A stretch of 64,000 bases of DNA from Paenilisteria riparia FSL S10-1204 (GTDB lineage: Bacteria > Bacillota > Bacilli > Lactobacillales > Listeriaceae), in contig NZ_AODL01000004.1 of NCBI RefSeq assembly GCF_000525995.1, positions 186,001 to 250,000 of the forward strand, given 5' to 3'. Below, piece by piece: positions 1-10,340 of this stretch (position 1 is the stretch's first letter; every line of letters begins with the position of its first letter). The notes under the pieces are model-generated. The model saw only the letters and a list, made by a program, of their open reading frames with translations, did no database searches and had not been told where the DNA came from. The position numbers and the translations under genes were made by a program.

Positions 1-471
1 ATCACGGAATGCTGTAATATCTGGACGAATAGCGCCACGGAAATGACCTAAATCAAACTCATAATCATTTCGTGCATCTAAAATCACTGTGTTTTCATCT
101 TTTAAAGCTTCGCGGAACTCTTCTGGTTCCATATAATTACCAGTTACTTCTAAAGGATTGACGTCATTCTCTAGAGAAAGGGAGACGATTTCTGTGCGTG
201 GACGAACGTGCATTTTTTGGAACGCATGCTTGTCTGCTGCATCAATCTTAAATACCATATCTGCAAAACGTGGATCTGCGTGCATTGCTTTGATATATTT
301 TTCCGTTTCTTCTACTGTTCCTGAAACCGTACCATTAATGCCTTCCTCTGCCACTAAAATCCGCCCTTTAAGACCGATTTCTTTACACATAGCGAGGTGC
401 TCGGTTGCGAATTGTTCAGGATTATCAATCGTTGTGTATTTGTAATATAACAACACTTGATAGCTGTTCAT
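1..471 (-). CDS. trhO: tRNA uridine(34) hydroxylase TrhO / rhodanese-family protein (partial, 3' end outside window)
   Basis: The reverse-strand reading frame begins ATG-AAC-AGC ([13 protein letters not shown]) after an AGGGTGG ribosome binding site and runs open to the window edge (157 codons). The N-terminal half has the YceA/UPF0176 pattern, with '[16 protein letters not shown]' at about residues 37-52 and '[11 protein letters not shown]' at about 89-99. The rhodanese domain follows from about residue 115 ('[20 protein letters not shown]'). The catalytic cysteine loop lies beyond the window. TrhO proteins hydroxylate U34 of certain tRNAs; that role is taken from the family. The gene is divergent from the YitT gene, with about 200 bp of shared upstream DNA. 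Confidence 0.9.
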   Translation of the reverse strand, partial: MNSYQVLLYYKYTTIDNPEQFATEHLAMCKEIGLKGRILVAEEGINGTVSGTVEETEKYIKAMHADPRFADMVFKIDAADKHAFQKMHVRPRTEIVSLSLENDVNPLEVTGNYMEPEEFREALKDENTVILDARNDYEFDLGHFRGAIRPDITAFRD

Positions 472-637
472 GTTCTAACCACCCTTAATTAAATTTTATT
501 GGAAAAGTGAATTTCCTAGTTTGCGCATTGTCTATGATACTATACATATCGCTACATATGCAAGAAAAATTGAGCAATTTAGCCATAAAAGTAGTTCAAT
601 TTATGAAATAATTATTTTGCCGACCATTATTGTATGG

Positions 638-643
638 TATAAT
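638..643 (+). promoter_or_regulatory. Extended -10 promoter element of the YitT gene
   Basis: TATAAT is preceded by TGG (extended -10) and lies 35 bp upstream of the TTG start. A weak TTTGCC sits at about -35. The call rests on pattern only. Confidence 0.5.
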
Positions 644-678
644 TTAAGAATGAGAAAACAGCATGGGAGTGAAGGGGA

Positions 679-1596
679 TTGCAATCAGCAGATGCTACAC
701 TAGAAGAAAAAGTAGTGCATGATGTATTTCAAAAAAGAAGGAACAAAACAAAATGGCTTATCTACAAAATTTTGATGATTACTTTAGGTGCCATTTTGAT
801 GGGTGTGGGTTTAGAACTTTTTTTAGTAAATAACCGAATTTTAGATGGCGGCATTGTTGGTATTTCTATCATTATTTCCCAACTGACCCCAGCGCCACTC
901 GGTGTGCTAACTTTTGTTTTAAATATTCCCTTTTTCATTATCGGTTATCGCAAAATTGGCAAGCACTTCGCATTGTTTACTCTGTATGGTATCGCAGTCA
1001 TGTCAGCAGTCACATTAATTTTGCATGATTTTGAACCTGTAACCGACGACTTACTACTGGCAACCGTGTTCGGTGGTGTGACCTTGGGACTAGGTGTGGG
1101 CATTGTCATTCGTAACGGCGGAGCGCTTGATGGTACGGAAATTGTCTCGATTATTATTAATGGCAAATCGCCTTTTTCCACAGGACAAATTATTATGGCG
1201 ATTAATATTGTTATTTTCCTAATTGCAGGACTTGTATTTAATTGGGATCGAGCGATGTACTCGCTTATCACTTATTTCCTGGCATACAAGGTAATCGACA
1301 TCGTCATTAGCGGCTTAGACGAGTCGAAAAGCGCTTTTATTATTAGTCATCATCATAAAAAAATTGGTAATGAAATTATCGAGCAACTTGGTAAAGGAGT
1401 AACATATATCGATGCAACCGGTGGCTATTCAGGCGACATAAAAAAAAGTGATTTTTGTTATTATATCTCGTTTTGAAGAACCTAAGCTTATTTCCATCTT
1501 AGATGACATTGATCCCGAAGCCTTCATGCAGTCGGTAATAGTATGTCCGAAGTGCGAGGCGGAAAAATGATGAAAAAGCGAACACCACACCTATAA
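679..1596 (+). CDS. YitT family membrane protein (DUF161/DUF2179), frameshifted near the C-terminus
   Basis: Start is TTG with GGGAG nine bases upstream. The protein has five or six hydrophobic segments (residues about 30-210) and then a soluble C-terminal DUF2179-like domain. The frame as read stops at 1476 (265 aa) after an abnormal tail. Removing one A from the eight-A run at 1440-1447 restores 'KKVIFVIISRFEEPKLISILDDIDPEAF'. A second single-base loss near 1530 restores 'VGNSMSEVRGGK' and a stop at 1596, giving the usual family length of about 300 aa. YitT proteins are polytopic membrane proteins of unresolved function. The two indels are probably read errors. Confidence 0.82.
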
Positions 1597-1600
1597 TTGC

Positions 1601-1640
1601 AAAAAAGACAATTTCCATTACCGGAAATGTCTTTTTTTAA
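1601..1640 (+). terminator. Rho-independent terminator after the YitT gene
   Basis: GACAATTTCC pairs with GGAAATGTC (one bulged A) and is followed by a run of seven T. Confidence 0.8.
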
Positions 1641-1695
1641 TAAGAACATATTTTCGTATTTCATACTAAAGGTGGAGGAATAATCGTCTCGTTTG

Positions 1696-1704
1696 TGCTA
1701 TAAT
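1696..1704 (+). promoter_or_regulatory. Extended -10 promoter of ftsK
   Basis: TGCTATAAT is an extended -10 element 33 bp before the TTG start. The identical nine bases occur before the GNAT gene and mutS. Confidence 0.6.
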
Positions 1705-1736
1705 AAAACGAGCAAAAAAAGGATAGGGTGGAGACA

Positions 1737-4010
1737 TTGGCAAATCAAACGAAGAAAAAAACCTCGCGTTCAAAAAAGACGACGAGAAAGAAAAAAACAA
1801 ACAGCAAAATCTTACTCCTTTGAAATAAGCGGCGTTATTATGGCAGGACTAAGTCTCATTGGCATATTTCATCTTGGTTTTATCGGTCGACTAGTCTATG
1901 CACTAGGTGAGTTTGTCGCAGGTAATTTGGCAATCGTGTTGCTTGCCGGATTAACTATCTTAGGTGTGTATTTTGTGTTCAAAGGAAAATTTCCACAATT
2001 GTTTACAAGGCGGCTTTTAGGCTGTTATTTGATTTTTATTGGTTTGCTTACATTTATAGAAATGTGGTATGTCTCACACGTGATGGCTGATGGCTCCGCT
2101 GTTTTTGCAACGATGTGGAAGTTATTAACGCAGAACATTTTGCATCCAAGTCAAATTGACAATGTTGGCGGAGGCATTATCGGTTCGGGCATTGTAGCCA
2201 TTACATATTTTTTAGTCGACCGAATCGGCACGAATATTTTAGCAACAATCATCGTGCTTTACGGCTTATCGCTACTAACCGGAATCCCATTAAAAACAGC
2301 TTTTTCCAAAGTTGGTGCCTTTCTAACACACGCATTCGAGCAACTACAACACTTATTTGAAAAAGGGAAGAACCGCAAGCCAAAAACCCAAAAAAAGCAC
2401 CTAAACCGAAAAAACAACCAGTCATTGAAGCAGAACCAATCGTAGAAGAAGTGAAAGAGCAGAAAGAATCGGGCTTGCCACCAATCATTTCGAATTTCCA
2501 GAAAGCGCAAGAACCCGTGAAGAAAGAAGTAGTAGAACCGAAAGAAGAGGAAGAAGTCGCACCGATAACATTCCAGCAAGAATCATTCGAGAATGAAATC
2601 TATCAGTTGCCACCAATCGACCTCCTAACTCCAGCAAAACCAACTGACCAAAGCAAAGAATACGACCAGATCAAAGCGAACGCGCAAAAATTAGAGTCCA
2701 CATTCGAAAGCTTTGGCGTGAAAGCAAAAATAACGCAAGTACATCTAGGCCCAGCGGTAACGAAATACGAAGTGCAACCATCTGTCGGCGTGAAAGTAAG
2801 TAAAATCGTTGGTTTAAGTGATGATATTGCCTTGGCACTCGCCGCTAAAGATATCCGCATTGAAGCGCCAATCCCAGGAAAATCGGCTATCGGGATAGAA
2901 GTCGCCAATCAAACGGTCGCTATGGTGGCACTCCGTGAAGTGTTGGAGAACAATCCAAACGACCGACCTGATGAGAAGTTACAAATCGCCTTAGGGCGCG
3001 ATATTTCTGGTGATGCCATTGTCGCAAACCTAGACAAAATGCCACATATGCTAGTTGCAGGTGCGACGGGTAGTGGTAAGTCTGTATGTATTAACGGTAT
3101 TATCACAAGTATCCTTTTACGAGCGAAGCCACATGAAGTGAAAATGATGATGATTGATCCCAAAATGGTTGAACTAAATGTGTACAATGGTATTCCACAT
3201 TTACTAGCCCCCGTCGTAACCAATCCCAAAAAAGCTGCCCAAGCATTACAAAAAGTAGTATCCGAAATGGAGCGACGTTACGATTTATTTTCACATACAG
3301 GAACCCGTAATATGGCAGGCTATAACGCACATGTTCGCCAACATAACGAGCAAAATGAAGCGAAGCAAGCAGAACTCCCATTCATCGTTGTCATCGTTGA
3401 CGAGTTGGCCGACTTGATGATGGTAGCTTCCAATGATGTCGAAGATGCCATTACTCGTTTAGCGCAGATGGCACGTGCCGCTGGAATCCATTTAATTATT
3501 GCCACACAACGTCCATCTGTAGACGTTATCACCGGTGTAATCAAAGCCAATATCCCGTCACGAATCGCTTTTGCCGTATCTAGTGCGATTGATTCGCGAA
3601 CAATCTTGGATATGGGAGGCGCGGAGAAGCTACTCGGCCGTGGTGATATGCTTTTCCTACCAGTTGGAGCAAGCAAACCGGTTCGAATTCAAGGTGCCTT
3701 TCTGTCAGATCAAGAAGTAGAGGACATCGTATCTTTCGTTGTTGCGCAACAAAAAGCACAGTATAACGAAGAAATGATTCCCGATGAAGTTCCTGATGTA
3801 GCAGACGAAGCAGAAGATGAATTGTATGACGAAGCTGTAGAACTCGTTCGCGAAATGCAAACAGCCTCCGTCTCGATGTTACAACGGAAATTTCGCATCG
3901 GCTATAATCGCGCTGCCCGAATCATCGATGAAATGGAACAACGCGGCGTGGTCGGTCCACATGAAGGTAGTAAACCGCGCCGAGTTAACATCACTGATAC
4001 CCCGGAATAG
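1737..4010 (+). CDS. ftsK: DNA translocase FtsK/SpoIIIE, two compensating frameshifts
   Basis: FtsK is a membrane-anchored, ATP-driven DNA pump that clears chromosome termini from the division septum. TTG start follows GGGTGGAG and reads [20 protein letters not shown]. The frame changes at the seven-A run 1791-1797 (one A too many) into a part with four TM helices, and changes back at the A run 2390-2396 (one base short) into the linker and motor. The motor has Walker A GATGSGKS and Walker B '[12 protein letters not shown]'. The C-terminal gamma winged-helix domain reads '[22 protein letters not shown]'. The restored length is about 757 aa, normal for the family. The two indels cancel, so the gene is probably intact in the organism. 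Confidence 0.93.
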
Positions 4011-4013
4011 GCT

Positions 4014-4128
4014 TAGCGTGGCGACAAATGCTCATTTTGTTGGAACTGTTCGACGTGTAACGAGTTACAGTTCCAATATAAGCGTGAACGAAGTAAAGGA
4101 TTAGAAAACGGGCATTTGCCCCCACGCT
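4014..4128. repeat. Imperfect hairpin repeat, copy 1 (CAGCG-type element)
   Basis: The outer arms are 'TAGCGTGGCGACAAATGC' at the left and 'GCATTTGCCCCCACGCT' at the right. The inner arms are GGAACTGT (4042-4049) and ACAGTTCC (4067-4074). The outer arms resemble those of copies at 14935-14983 and 44676-44796. It lies between the convergent ftsK and P5CR-like genes. Confidence 0.65.
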
Positions 4129-4165
4129 GATGTTCAGAGACACGGACAGGGTTTTCATTTGAAAT

Positions 4166-4210
4166 AAAAATAAGACGCAGGCCAAATTGCAGGTCCTGCG
4201 TCTTATTTTT
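4166..4210. terminator. Bidirectional terminator between ftsK and the P5CR-like gene
   Basis: The AATAAGACGCAGG / CCTGCGTCTTATT stem has A-rich and T-rich flanks, so it can serve both convergent genes. Confidence 0.88.
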
Positions 4211-5043
4211 AAAACAATTCATCTATTTGTGTTTTAATTTCTGCGTGATGGTGGTCGTATTTTTTTTTCTGTGCGGGCTAATAATTCATCAAAGAAAGCA
4301 GGTAACTTTGCTTCGCTTAATTCTACGCCTTCAGCAGTAATTCCGCCTTTCGTAGCCACGCGCTTGATCAATGAATCGAATGTGTAACCTTGTTCTGCCA
4401 ATAATTTTGCCGTACCAGCTAATGAATGGCTAATCATTTGGAAAATCTCTGCTTCTGCCAAATCTGATTTACGAACGGCAGCTTGTACGAATTGTTCAAA
4501 AATCGCTGCGATAAAGCCCGGAGAAGAACTCGTCAGGTCACTTGCTAAATCGATGTTTTCCTCGGGGACTTCCATAACTGAACTGAACGTTCCTAGCATA
4601 TCCGAAAGCCAGGTCTGATTTTCGGCTGAAACATTCGCCCCATGGTTCACCAAGCTTGTCCCGATACCAACAGAAGTTGTTAAAGAAGGAATTAATTTAC
4701 TAAACTGCACTTGATTCGACACGTGAGCCAAATCTGCGACGCTCACACCAGCTGCAATCGAAATCACATGTTTATCCGCTGACAGTGAATCTTTTGCATC
4801 CAATAAAACTGGCAAAACACCAAGTGGTAAGACACAAATAAATGTATGCGTAGCTTTCTCAAACACTTCTTGGCTCGTTGCCGCAATTGTCAACTCAGGG
4901 AATAAATCATGCATTTCCTGCAATTTGTCATTCGCCGAACGAGCGTATACAATAATGTCTGAAGCTGCCACATCTGAATGCGCCAAAAATTGACGTGTCA
5001 ATAAATCTGCCATGCTACCATAACCAATAAAACCAATCCTCAT
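4209..5043 (-). CDS. Pyrroline-5-carboxylate reductase family protein (ComER-like), frameshifted at the last codons
   Basis: An N-terminal Rossmann motif (GFIGYGSMA, residues 4-12) and a P5CR-type C-terminal helical domain with 'DLTSSSPGFIAAIFEQFVQAA' and 'ATKGGITAEG' place it in the ProC superfamily (NAD(P)H-dependent reductase of pyrroline-5-carboxylate). It is closer in feel to ComER-type paralogues than to classic ProC, so substrate is uncertain. As read, the frame ends at 4234 with a proline/arginine tail. Removing one T from the nine-T run 4260-4268 gives the tail 'KKYDHHHAEIKTQIDELF' and a stop at 4209, which looks native. Confidence 0.85.
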
Positions 5044-5358
5044 CTAAAATCATCTCGTCTCTAATTTAAAATTATGCGTTTCTTACACATAGTCCTATTA
5101 TGCAAATCTTTTTTTCATCTGGCAAGCGTTATACATTCATAGAAGTGAGAATAGTCCGAATATATTTTGAATATTTATTTTAAGCTTCGATATTTATTTA
5201 TTTGATTTTCCATGTTATATTAAACGTAGTTATAGTATCCGTTTTCAGGACCAACGCTTAGATACACCAAAAGGGGAACATAATTCATACATAATATCTA
5301 AATGTTCGTTTATAGGGTGCTAATAGCTATAATTTTATCTCTTGGGAGGGGTTTTAAG
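5044..5358. other. Divergent intergenic region, P5CR-like gene / tcsA
   Basis: This is AT-rich DNA without a credible reading frame. It must hold the divergent promoters. A TATAGT preceded 18 bp upstream by TTTCCA (about 5208-5240) is a weak candidate for tcsA. No repeat or folded RNA was recognised. Confidence 0.4.
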
Positions 5359-6426
5359 GTGAAAAAGCGTACATTTGCTTTAGCGCTATCTATGATTTTA
5401 GCGACAGGTGTTGTACTTAGCGCATGTGGATCATCAGATGACAGTAAGAAGAGTGGTGGAGGCAGTGATAAATTTACTGTGGCCATGGTAACCGATACTG
5501 GTGGGGTAGATGACCGTTCATTTAACCAATCAGCATGGGAAGGTTTACAGAAGTTTGGCAAAGCTAACGACCTTGAAAAAGGAACTGACGGATATAATTA
5601 CCTACAGTCCGCTTCTGAAGCAGATTTTAAAACAAATTTAAACACAGCAGTTCGTAGTGGCTATGACCTTATTTACGGCATTGGCTACAAATTAAAAGAT
5701 GCGATTGAAGATGTGTCTAAACAAAAACCCAAAAACCATTTCGCATTAGTAGATGACACAATCACGGACCGCGATAACGTTGTAAGCATTGGTTTCAAAG
5801 ATAACGATGGTTCTTTCTTGGTTGGTGTAGTTGCTGGATTAACGACAAAAACAAATAAAGTTGGGTTTGTTGGCGGCGTTAAAGGTGCAGTAATTGATCG
5901 CTTTGAAGCTGGGTTCACAGAAGGTGTAAAAGCAGTTAATCCTAAAGCAGAAGTGAAAGTGCAATACGCGAATGATTTCGCAAAAGCAGATAAAGGACAA
6001 CAAATCGCAGCTGGTATGTATAATGGCGGCGTAGATATTATTTTCCACGCGGCTGGCGCAACTGGTAATGGTGTGTTCGCGGAAGCTAAGAACTTGAAGA
6101 AAAAAGATCCATCACGTGCCGTTTGGGTAATCGGTGTTGACCGTGACCAATGGGACGAAGGTGCTGTCACTGCAAACGACGGCAAAGAATATAACGTAAC
6201 ATTAACATCTGAAATCAAACGCGTAGATATTGCAGTAGATGACTTAGCAACACGTGCAAAAGCTGGGGACTTCCCAGGCGGTGAGAAAATCGAATATGGT
6301 CTTGATAAAGATGCAGTAGGTCTTTCTCCAAGCCAAGATAACTTAACACAAGAAGTTCTAAAAAAAGTCGATGAGTACAAACAAAAAATTATCAATGGCG
6401 ACATTAAAGTTCCAGAAAAACCTTGA
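5359..6426 (+). CDS. tcsA: Nucleoside-binding BMP-family lipoprotein (CD4+ T-cell-stimulating antigen, TcsA-like)
   Basis: GTG start is chosen because GGGAGGGG lies seven bases upstream. It gives a clean lipoprotein signal (VKKRTFALALSMILATGVVLSAC; lipobox LSAC). Upstream in-frame codons would spoil the signal. The mature protein is a BMP/PnrA-like binding protein with 'AMVTDTGGVDDRSFNQSAWEG', 'FALVDD', 'GFVGGVKGAVIDRFEAGF' and 'FHAAGATGNGVF'. Family members bind purine nucleosides. It sits directly before an ATPase and two permeases of the same transporter class. A terminator separates it from them, so it is probably made in excess. Length is 355 aa, normal. Confidence 0.93.
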   Translation: MKKRTFALALSMILATGVVLSACGSSDDSKKSGGGSDKFTVAMVTDTGGVDDRSFNQSAWEGLQKFGKANDLEKGTDGYNYLQSASEADFKTNLNTAVRSGYDLIYGIGYKLKDAIEDVSKQKPKNHFALVDDTITDRDNVVSIGFKDNDGSFLVGVVAGLTTKTNKVGFVGGVKGAVIDRFEAGFTEGVKAVNPKAEVKVQYANDFAKADKGQQIAAGMYNGGVDIIFHAAGATGNGVFAEAKNLKKKDPSRAVWVIGVDRDQWDEGAVTANDGKEYNVTLTSEIKRVDIAVDDLATRAKAGDFPGGEKIEYGLDKDAVGLSPSQDNLTQEVLKKVDEYKQKIINGDIKVPEKP

Positions 6427-6437
6427 TGATGTCTTCC

Positions 6438-6467
6438 GATAAAAGCCGGTTTCTTCCGGCTTTTATT
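6438..6467 (+). terminator. Terminator after tcsA
   Basis: AAAAGCCGG-TTTCTT-CCGGCTTTTATT is a perfect nine-base stem with a T-rich tail. Confidence 0.9.
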
Positions 6468-6734
6468 ATGATTAATAGCTGAATGATTCATTAGTGATTA
6501 TTTTTTTCGTTCGGTTTGTAAGCGTTTTTAGTCAACAGACCTGGGATTAATTTCGCACAAATTAGGTCAAAAAGCATATTTTTAAACTATTATCGCTTTT
6601 TTTACACTTTTTTTCAAAAAATGAATTGCATTACGACGCATTTCGAAATAGAATAAGGTGATGACTTTTTTATCAAACTACATATTTCAAAAACGCTAGG
6701 AGAAAAAGCGACTATTTTACATAGAATTCAGTCT

Positions 6735-6750
6735 TGTAAAACGGTTTACA
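6735..6750. promoter_or_regulatory. 16-bp LacI/GalR-type palindrome upstream of the nucleoside ABC operon
   Basis: TGTAAAACGGTTTACA has half-sites TGTAAA/TTTACA around a CG centre (AANCGNTT core), 60 bp before the GTG start. It is two bases longer than a consensus cre site. A LacI-family regulator is an inference. Confidence 0.45.
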
Positions 6751-6809
6751 TCAAAAAAAGCAATGTGTCCATAAAGATGGATAACTAGTTGTATAAAGGG
6801 AGTGAGACA

Positions 6810-8345
6810 GTGGATTATGTTATTGAAATGTTAGGGATCAGAAAGGAATTTTCTGGGTTTGTGGCAAACGATAACATTACCTTGCAGCTAAAGCGTGGCG
6901 AAATTCATGCGTTGCTAGGTGAGAATGGTGCTGGAAAGTCAACACTGATGAATGTTTTGTTCGGACTTTATGAGCCTGATGGTGGCGAAATTCGCGTCAA
7001 CGGTAAAACAGAAGCGATTCATAGCCCTAATAAAGCAAATGATCTCGGAATTGGCATGGTGCATCAACATTTTATGCTCGTTGATAAATTTACCGTTGCT
7101 GAAAATATTATTTTAGGAAAAGAACCTAGTAAATTTGGTGTCATCGAGAAAAAACAAGCCCTCGCTGAAATTCAAGCGATTTCGGATCGCTACGGATTGA
7201 AAGTAGATCCAAATGCAAAGATAAGCGATATTTCGATTGGTATGCAACAACGTGTTGAGATACTAAAAACCTTGTATCGCGGCGCAGATATTCTTATCTT
7301 TGACGAACCTACTGCCGTTTTAACACCGCAAGAAATAAAAGAGCTGATTTCGATTATGCGCACTTTGATTAAAGAAGGTAAATCGATTATCTTGATTACG
7401 CATAAACTAAAAGAAATTATGGATGTTTGTGATCGTGTAACGGTTATCCGTCGCGGTAAAGGCATGGGAACTGTAAACGTACCAGAAACGAATCCGCAAG
7501 AACTAGCGAATCTTATGGTCGGCCGCGAAGTTGTTTTCACAACAGAAAAAACACCGGCGAATCCTGGCAAAGATGTCCTAGAAGTAAAAGACCTGGTTGT
7601 TAAAGAAGCACGTGGTGTGGAAAGCGTTCGTGGACTTAACCTTACTGTCCGTGCTGGAGAAATCGTTGGTATTGCGGGCGTTGATGGTAATGGACAAAGC
7701 GAACTTATCCAAGCCATTTCCGGCCTCACAAAAACAACATCTGGCTCGATTCTTCTAAAAGGAGAAAATATTGAGAACAAAAAACCACGTCGCATTACAG
7801 AATCTGGCTTGGGTCACATTCCAGAAGATCGCCACAAACATGGCCTTGTACTCGAAATGTCACTTGGGGAGAATATCGCCCTACAAACATATTACAAAAA
7901 GCCGATTTCCAGTAAAGGCTTTCTGAATCATAAAGAAATGTATAGCTTTGCACGCAAACTAATAGAAGAATACGACGTGCGTACAAGTAGCGAATACGTA
8001 GCGGCAAAAGCATTATCCGGCGGTAATCAACAAAAAGCTATTATTGCTCGCGAAATCAGCCGTGATCCTGATTTTCTAATCGCAGCACAGCCAACACGCG
8101 GACTTGATGTCGGAGCTATCGAATTTATTCATAGACGCCTTATCGAGCAACGCGACGAAGGTAAAGCCGTTTTACTAATGTCTTTTGAGCTAGATGAGAT
8201 TATGAATGTCAGCGATCGCATTGCCGTTATTTACGAAGGTAAAATTGTGGCTATCGTGAAGCCAGAAGAAACAACTGAGCAAGAACTTGGTCTGCTGATG
8301 GCGGGTTCAGGAAAAGCGGAAACGGGGGAGAAATCGCATGTCTAA
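6810..8345 (+). CDS. nupO: Nucleoside ABC transporter, duplicated ATP-binding subunit (NupO/YufO-like)
   Basis: GTG start with GGGAG upstream (MDYVIEMLGIRKEF). The protein is an RbsA-type fusion of two ABC domains. The first has Walker A GENGAGKST, Q-loop 'GMVHQHFML' and Walker B 'ILIFDEPTAVL'. The second has a degenerate P-loop (GVDGNGQSE) and a good signature 'LSGGNQQK', as is usual in this sugar/nucleoside class. It would energise uptake of nucleosides delivered by the preceding BMP lipoprotein. The stop overlaps the start of the next permease by eight bases, indicating translational coupling. Confidence 0.93.
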   Translation: MDYVIEMLGIRKEFSGFVANDNITLQLKRGEIHALLGENGAGKSTLMNVLFGLYEPDGGEIRVNGKTEAIHSPNKANDLGIGMVHQHFMLVDKFTVAENIILGKEPSKFGVIEKKQALAEIQAISDRYGLKVDPNAKISDISIGMQQRVEILKTLYRGADILIFDEPTAVLTPQEIKELISIMRTLIKEGKSIILITHKLKEIMDVCDRVTVIRRGKGMGTVNVPETNPQELANLMVGREVVFTTEKTPANPGKDVLEVKDLVVKEARGVESVRGLNLTVRAGEIVGIAGVDGNGQSELIQAISGLTKTTSGSILLKGENIENKKPRRITESGLGHIPEDRHKHGLVLEMSLGENIALQTYYKKPISSKGFLNHKEMYSFARKLIEEYDVRTSSEYVAAKALSGGNQQKAIIAREISRDPDFLIAAQPTRGLDVGAIEFIHRRLIEQRDEGKAVLLMSFELDEIMNVSDRIAVIYEGKIVAIVKPEETTEQELGLLMAGSGKAETGEKSHV

Positions 8346-9393
8346 AAAAATACAAGCCCTTGTTATTCCGATTACAGCCGTTATTCTCGGCTTGCTTTTC
8401 GGAGCACTCATCATGTTACTCTTTGGCTACAATCCTGTGGACGCTTACATTGCACTTTTCCAAGGGGCGTTTGGAGATTCTTTCTACTTAGGGGAAACAA
8501 TTCGTCAAGCAACTCCTTATATTTTAGTCGGTTTATCCATCGCTGTTGCCTTTAAAGCCGGTCTTTTCAATATCGGTGCGGAAGGACAATTACTAATGGG
8601 CTGGATCGGTGCCGTTTCTGTCGCTCTTTCTTTTGATGGATTAAGCAAATGGATTCACTTACCAATGGCCCTGCTTGCTGGTATCCTCTTTGGTGCCGTA
8701 TGGGCGTTCATTCCAGGGATTTTAAAAGCAACTCTACGCGTGAACGAAGTAATCGTAACCATTATGCTGAACTATACCGCTCTTTATATTTTCAATTATA
8801 TCGTTCAAAACATTTTAACAGACCAATTGGACAAAACAAAAGAAATTCCTGCCTCTGCATCACTGCAATCTCCATTTTTGCAAGAGATGACACAATACTC
8901 CTCGCTTCACTGGGGGATTTTAATCGCTGTTGGTTGCGCGCTTATTATGTGGCTCGTTATTGACAAGACAACATTCGGTTATGAACTGAAGTCAGTTGGT
9001 TTTAACCAAAACGCCTCTAAATATGCTGGTATGAGCGTCGCGAAAACCATCGTGATTTCGATGATTATTGCTGGTGGCTTGGCTGGTTTAGCAGGCGCGA
9101 TGGAAGGGCTTGGCAACTATGGAACAGCTTACGTCTTGCCAACATCACCAGGTACTGGTTTTGATGGGATTGCCGTTGCACTTCTAGGTGGTAACTCACC
9201 AATTGGCATTATCTTCTCCGCGATTTTGTTCGGAGCATTAAAAGTAGGATCGCTCAACATGCCTGCTGTTGCTGGAGTTCCAAATGAGTTAGTAAACGTG
9301 GTTATCGCGCTTATTATCTTCTTTGTAGCATCCAGTTACATTATTCGCTGGGCAATGGATAAATTTGCGAAGAAGGGAGCGAAAACAAAATGA
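8338..9393 (+). CDS. nupP: Nucleoside ABC transporter permease (NupP/YufP-like)
   Basis: The 351-aa protein has about nine hydrophobic helices and the BPD_transp_2 family motif region 'KAGLFNIGAEGQLLMG' (residues about 71-86), with 'TLRVNEVIVTIMLNYTALYI' after it. It forms the membrane channel with the next gene. Start overlaps the ATPase gene; stop overlaps the next start (ATGA). Confidence 0.93.
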   Translation: MSKKIQALVIPITAVILGLLFGALIMLLFGYNPVDAYIALFQGAFGDSFYLGETIRQATPYILVGLSIAVAFKAGLFNIGAEGQLLMGWIGAVSVALSFDGLSKWIHLPMALLAGILFGAVWAFIPGILKATLRVNEVIVTIMLNYTALYIFNYIVQNILTDQLDKTKEIPASASLQSPFLQEMTQYSSLHWGILIAVGCALIMWLVIDKTTFGYELKSVGFNQNASKYAGMSVAKTIVISMIIAGGLAGLAGAMEGLGNYGTAYVLPTSPGTGFDGIAVALLGGNSPIGIIFSAILFGALKVGSLNMPAVAGVPNELVNVVIALIIFFVASSYIIRWAMDKFAKKGAKTK

Positions 9394-10340
9394 TTTCAAC
9401 GTTAGCGATTATTGTTTCTAGTACATTGTTAATGGCTGGACCGCTCATTTTTACGGCGCTCGGCGGCGTTTATTCAGAAAGAGCCGGAGTTGTTAATATC
9501 GGACTCGAAGGTATGATGATTATGGGAGCCTTCTCATCCATCGTATTTAACTTAACATTTGCACATGTTTTTGGTGATTGGACGCCTTGGATTGCTCTTT
9601 TTGCGGGTATGTTTATTGGCGGGCTATTCTCATTGGTACATGCTGTAGCAACGATTAATTTCCGCGCAGATCACGTGATTAGTGGTGTGGCGATTAACTT
9701 TTTAGCATTGGGTATTTCATTATTCCTTGTCAAAGTATTTTATGATAAGGGGCAAACGGATCAAATCAAATATTATTTCGGTAAACCAGATATTCCAGTC
9801 CTAAAAAATATTCCAGTAATCGGCGATATTTTCTTCAAAAACGTTCCAGTTATGAGTTATGTCGCGATTTTAGTGGCGATAGCTTCTTGGTTTATTATTT
9901 ACAAAACGAGATTCGGTCTGCGTCTTCGTTCTGTTGGGGAACATCCTCTAGCGGCGGATACAATGGGAATCAAAGTTCGCTGGATGCGATATCAAGGGGT
10001 TATCATCTCTGGTATTCTAGGTGGGCTTGGTGGTGCTGTTTACGCCCAATCATTTACGCTAGACTTCGGTCATGCAACGATTTCAGGACAAGGGTACATG
10101 GCACTTGCCGCGATGATTTTTGGTAAATGGAACCCGCTTGGCGCAATGGGTGCTGCAATCTTCTTCGGATTTGCGCAGTGTTTGAGCATTATCAGTGGTC
10201 AATTACCATTCTTCAGCGGTATCCCAGATGTTTACCTACAAATAGCGCCTTACGTTCTAACCATCTTAGCACTTGTTGGACTTATCGGTAAATCCGAAGC
10301 TCCAAAAGCAGATGGTATCAACTATATTAAAGGAAAATAA
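9390..10340 (+). CDS. nupQ: Nucleoside ABC transporter permease (NupQ/YufQ-like)
   Basis: The 316-aa protein is the second permease of the pair, with 'YSERAGVVNIGLEGMMIMGAF' matching the conserved loop of this family and at least eight TM helices. ATG overlaps the TGA of the upstream permease. It is the last gene of the operon; a folded intergenic element follows. Confidence 0.93.
   Translation: MISTLAIIVSSTLLMAGPLIFTALGGVYSERAGVVNIGLEGMMIMGAFSSIVFNLTFAHVFGDWTPWIALFAGMFIGGLFSLVHAVATINFRADHVISGVAINFLALGISLFLVKVFYDKGQTDQIKYYFGKPDIPVLKNIPVIGDIFFKNVPVMSYVAILVAIASWFIIYKTRFGLRLRSVGEHPLAADTMGIKVRWMRYQGVIISGILGGLGGAVYAQSFTLDFGHATISGQGYMALAAMIFGKWNPLGAMGAAIFFGFAQCLSIISGQLPFFSGIPDVYLQIAPYVLTILALVGLIGKSEAPKADGINYIKGK

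Noticed and set aside
5685..6491. 268-aa reverse frame opposite tcsA
   Set aside because: Low-complexity, Ser/Pro/Thr-rich translation with no ribosome binding site; shadow of the tcsA frame.
6735..6750. Palindrome as a CcpA cre site
   Set aside because: Spacing of the TG...CA ends is two bases too long for the cre consensus; kept only as a LacI-type candidate.
7190..7795. 201-aa reverse frame opposite nupO
   Set aside because: Antisense of conserved ABC motifs; no start signal.
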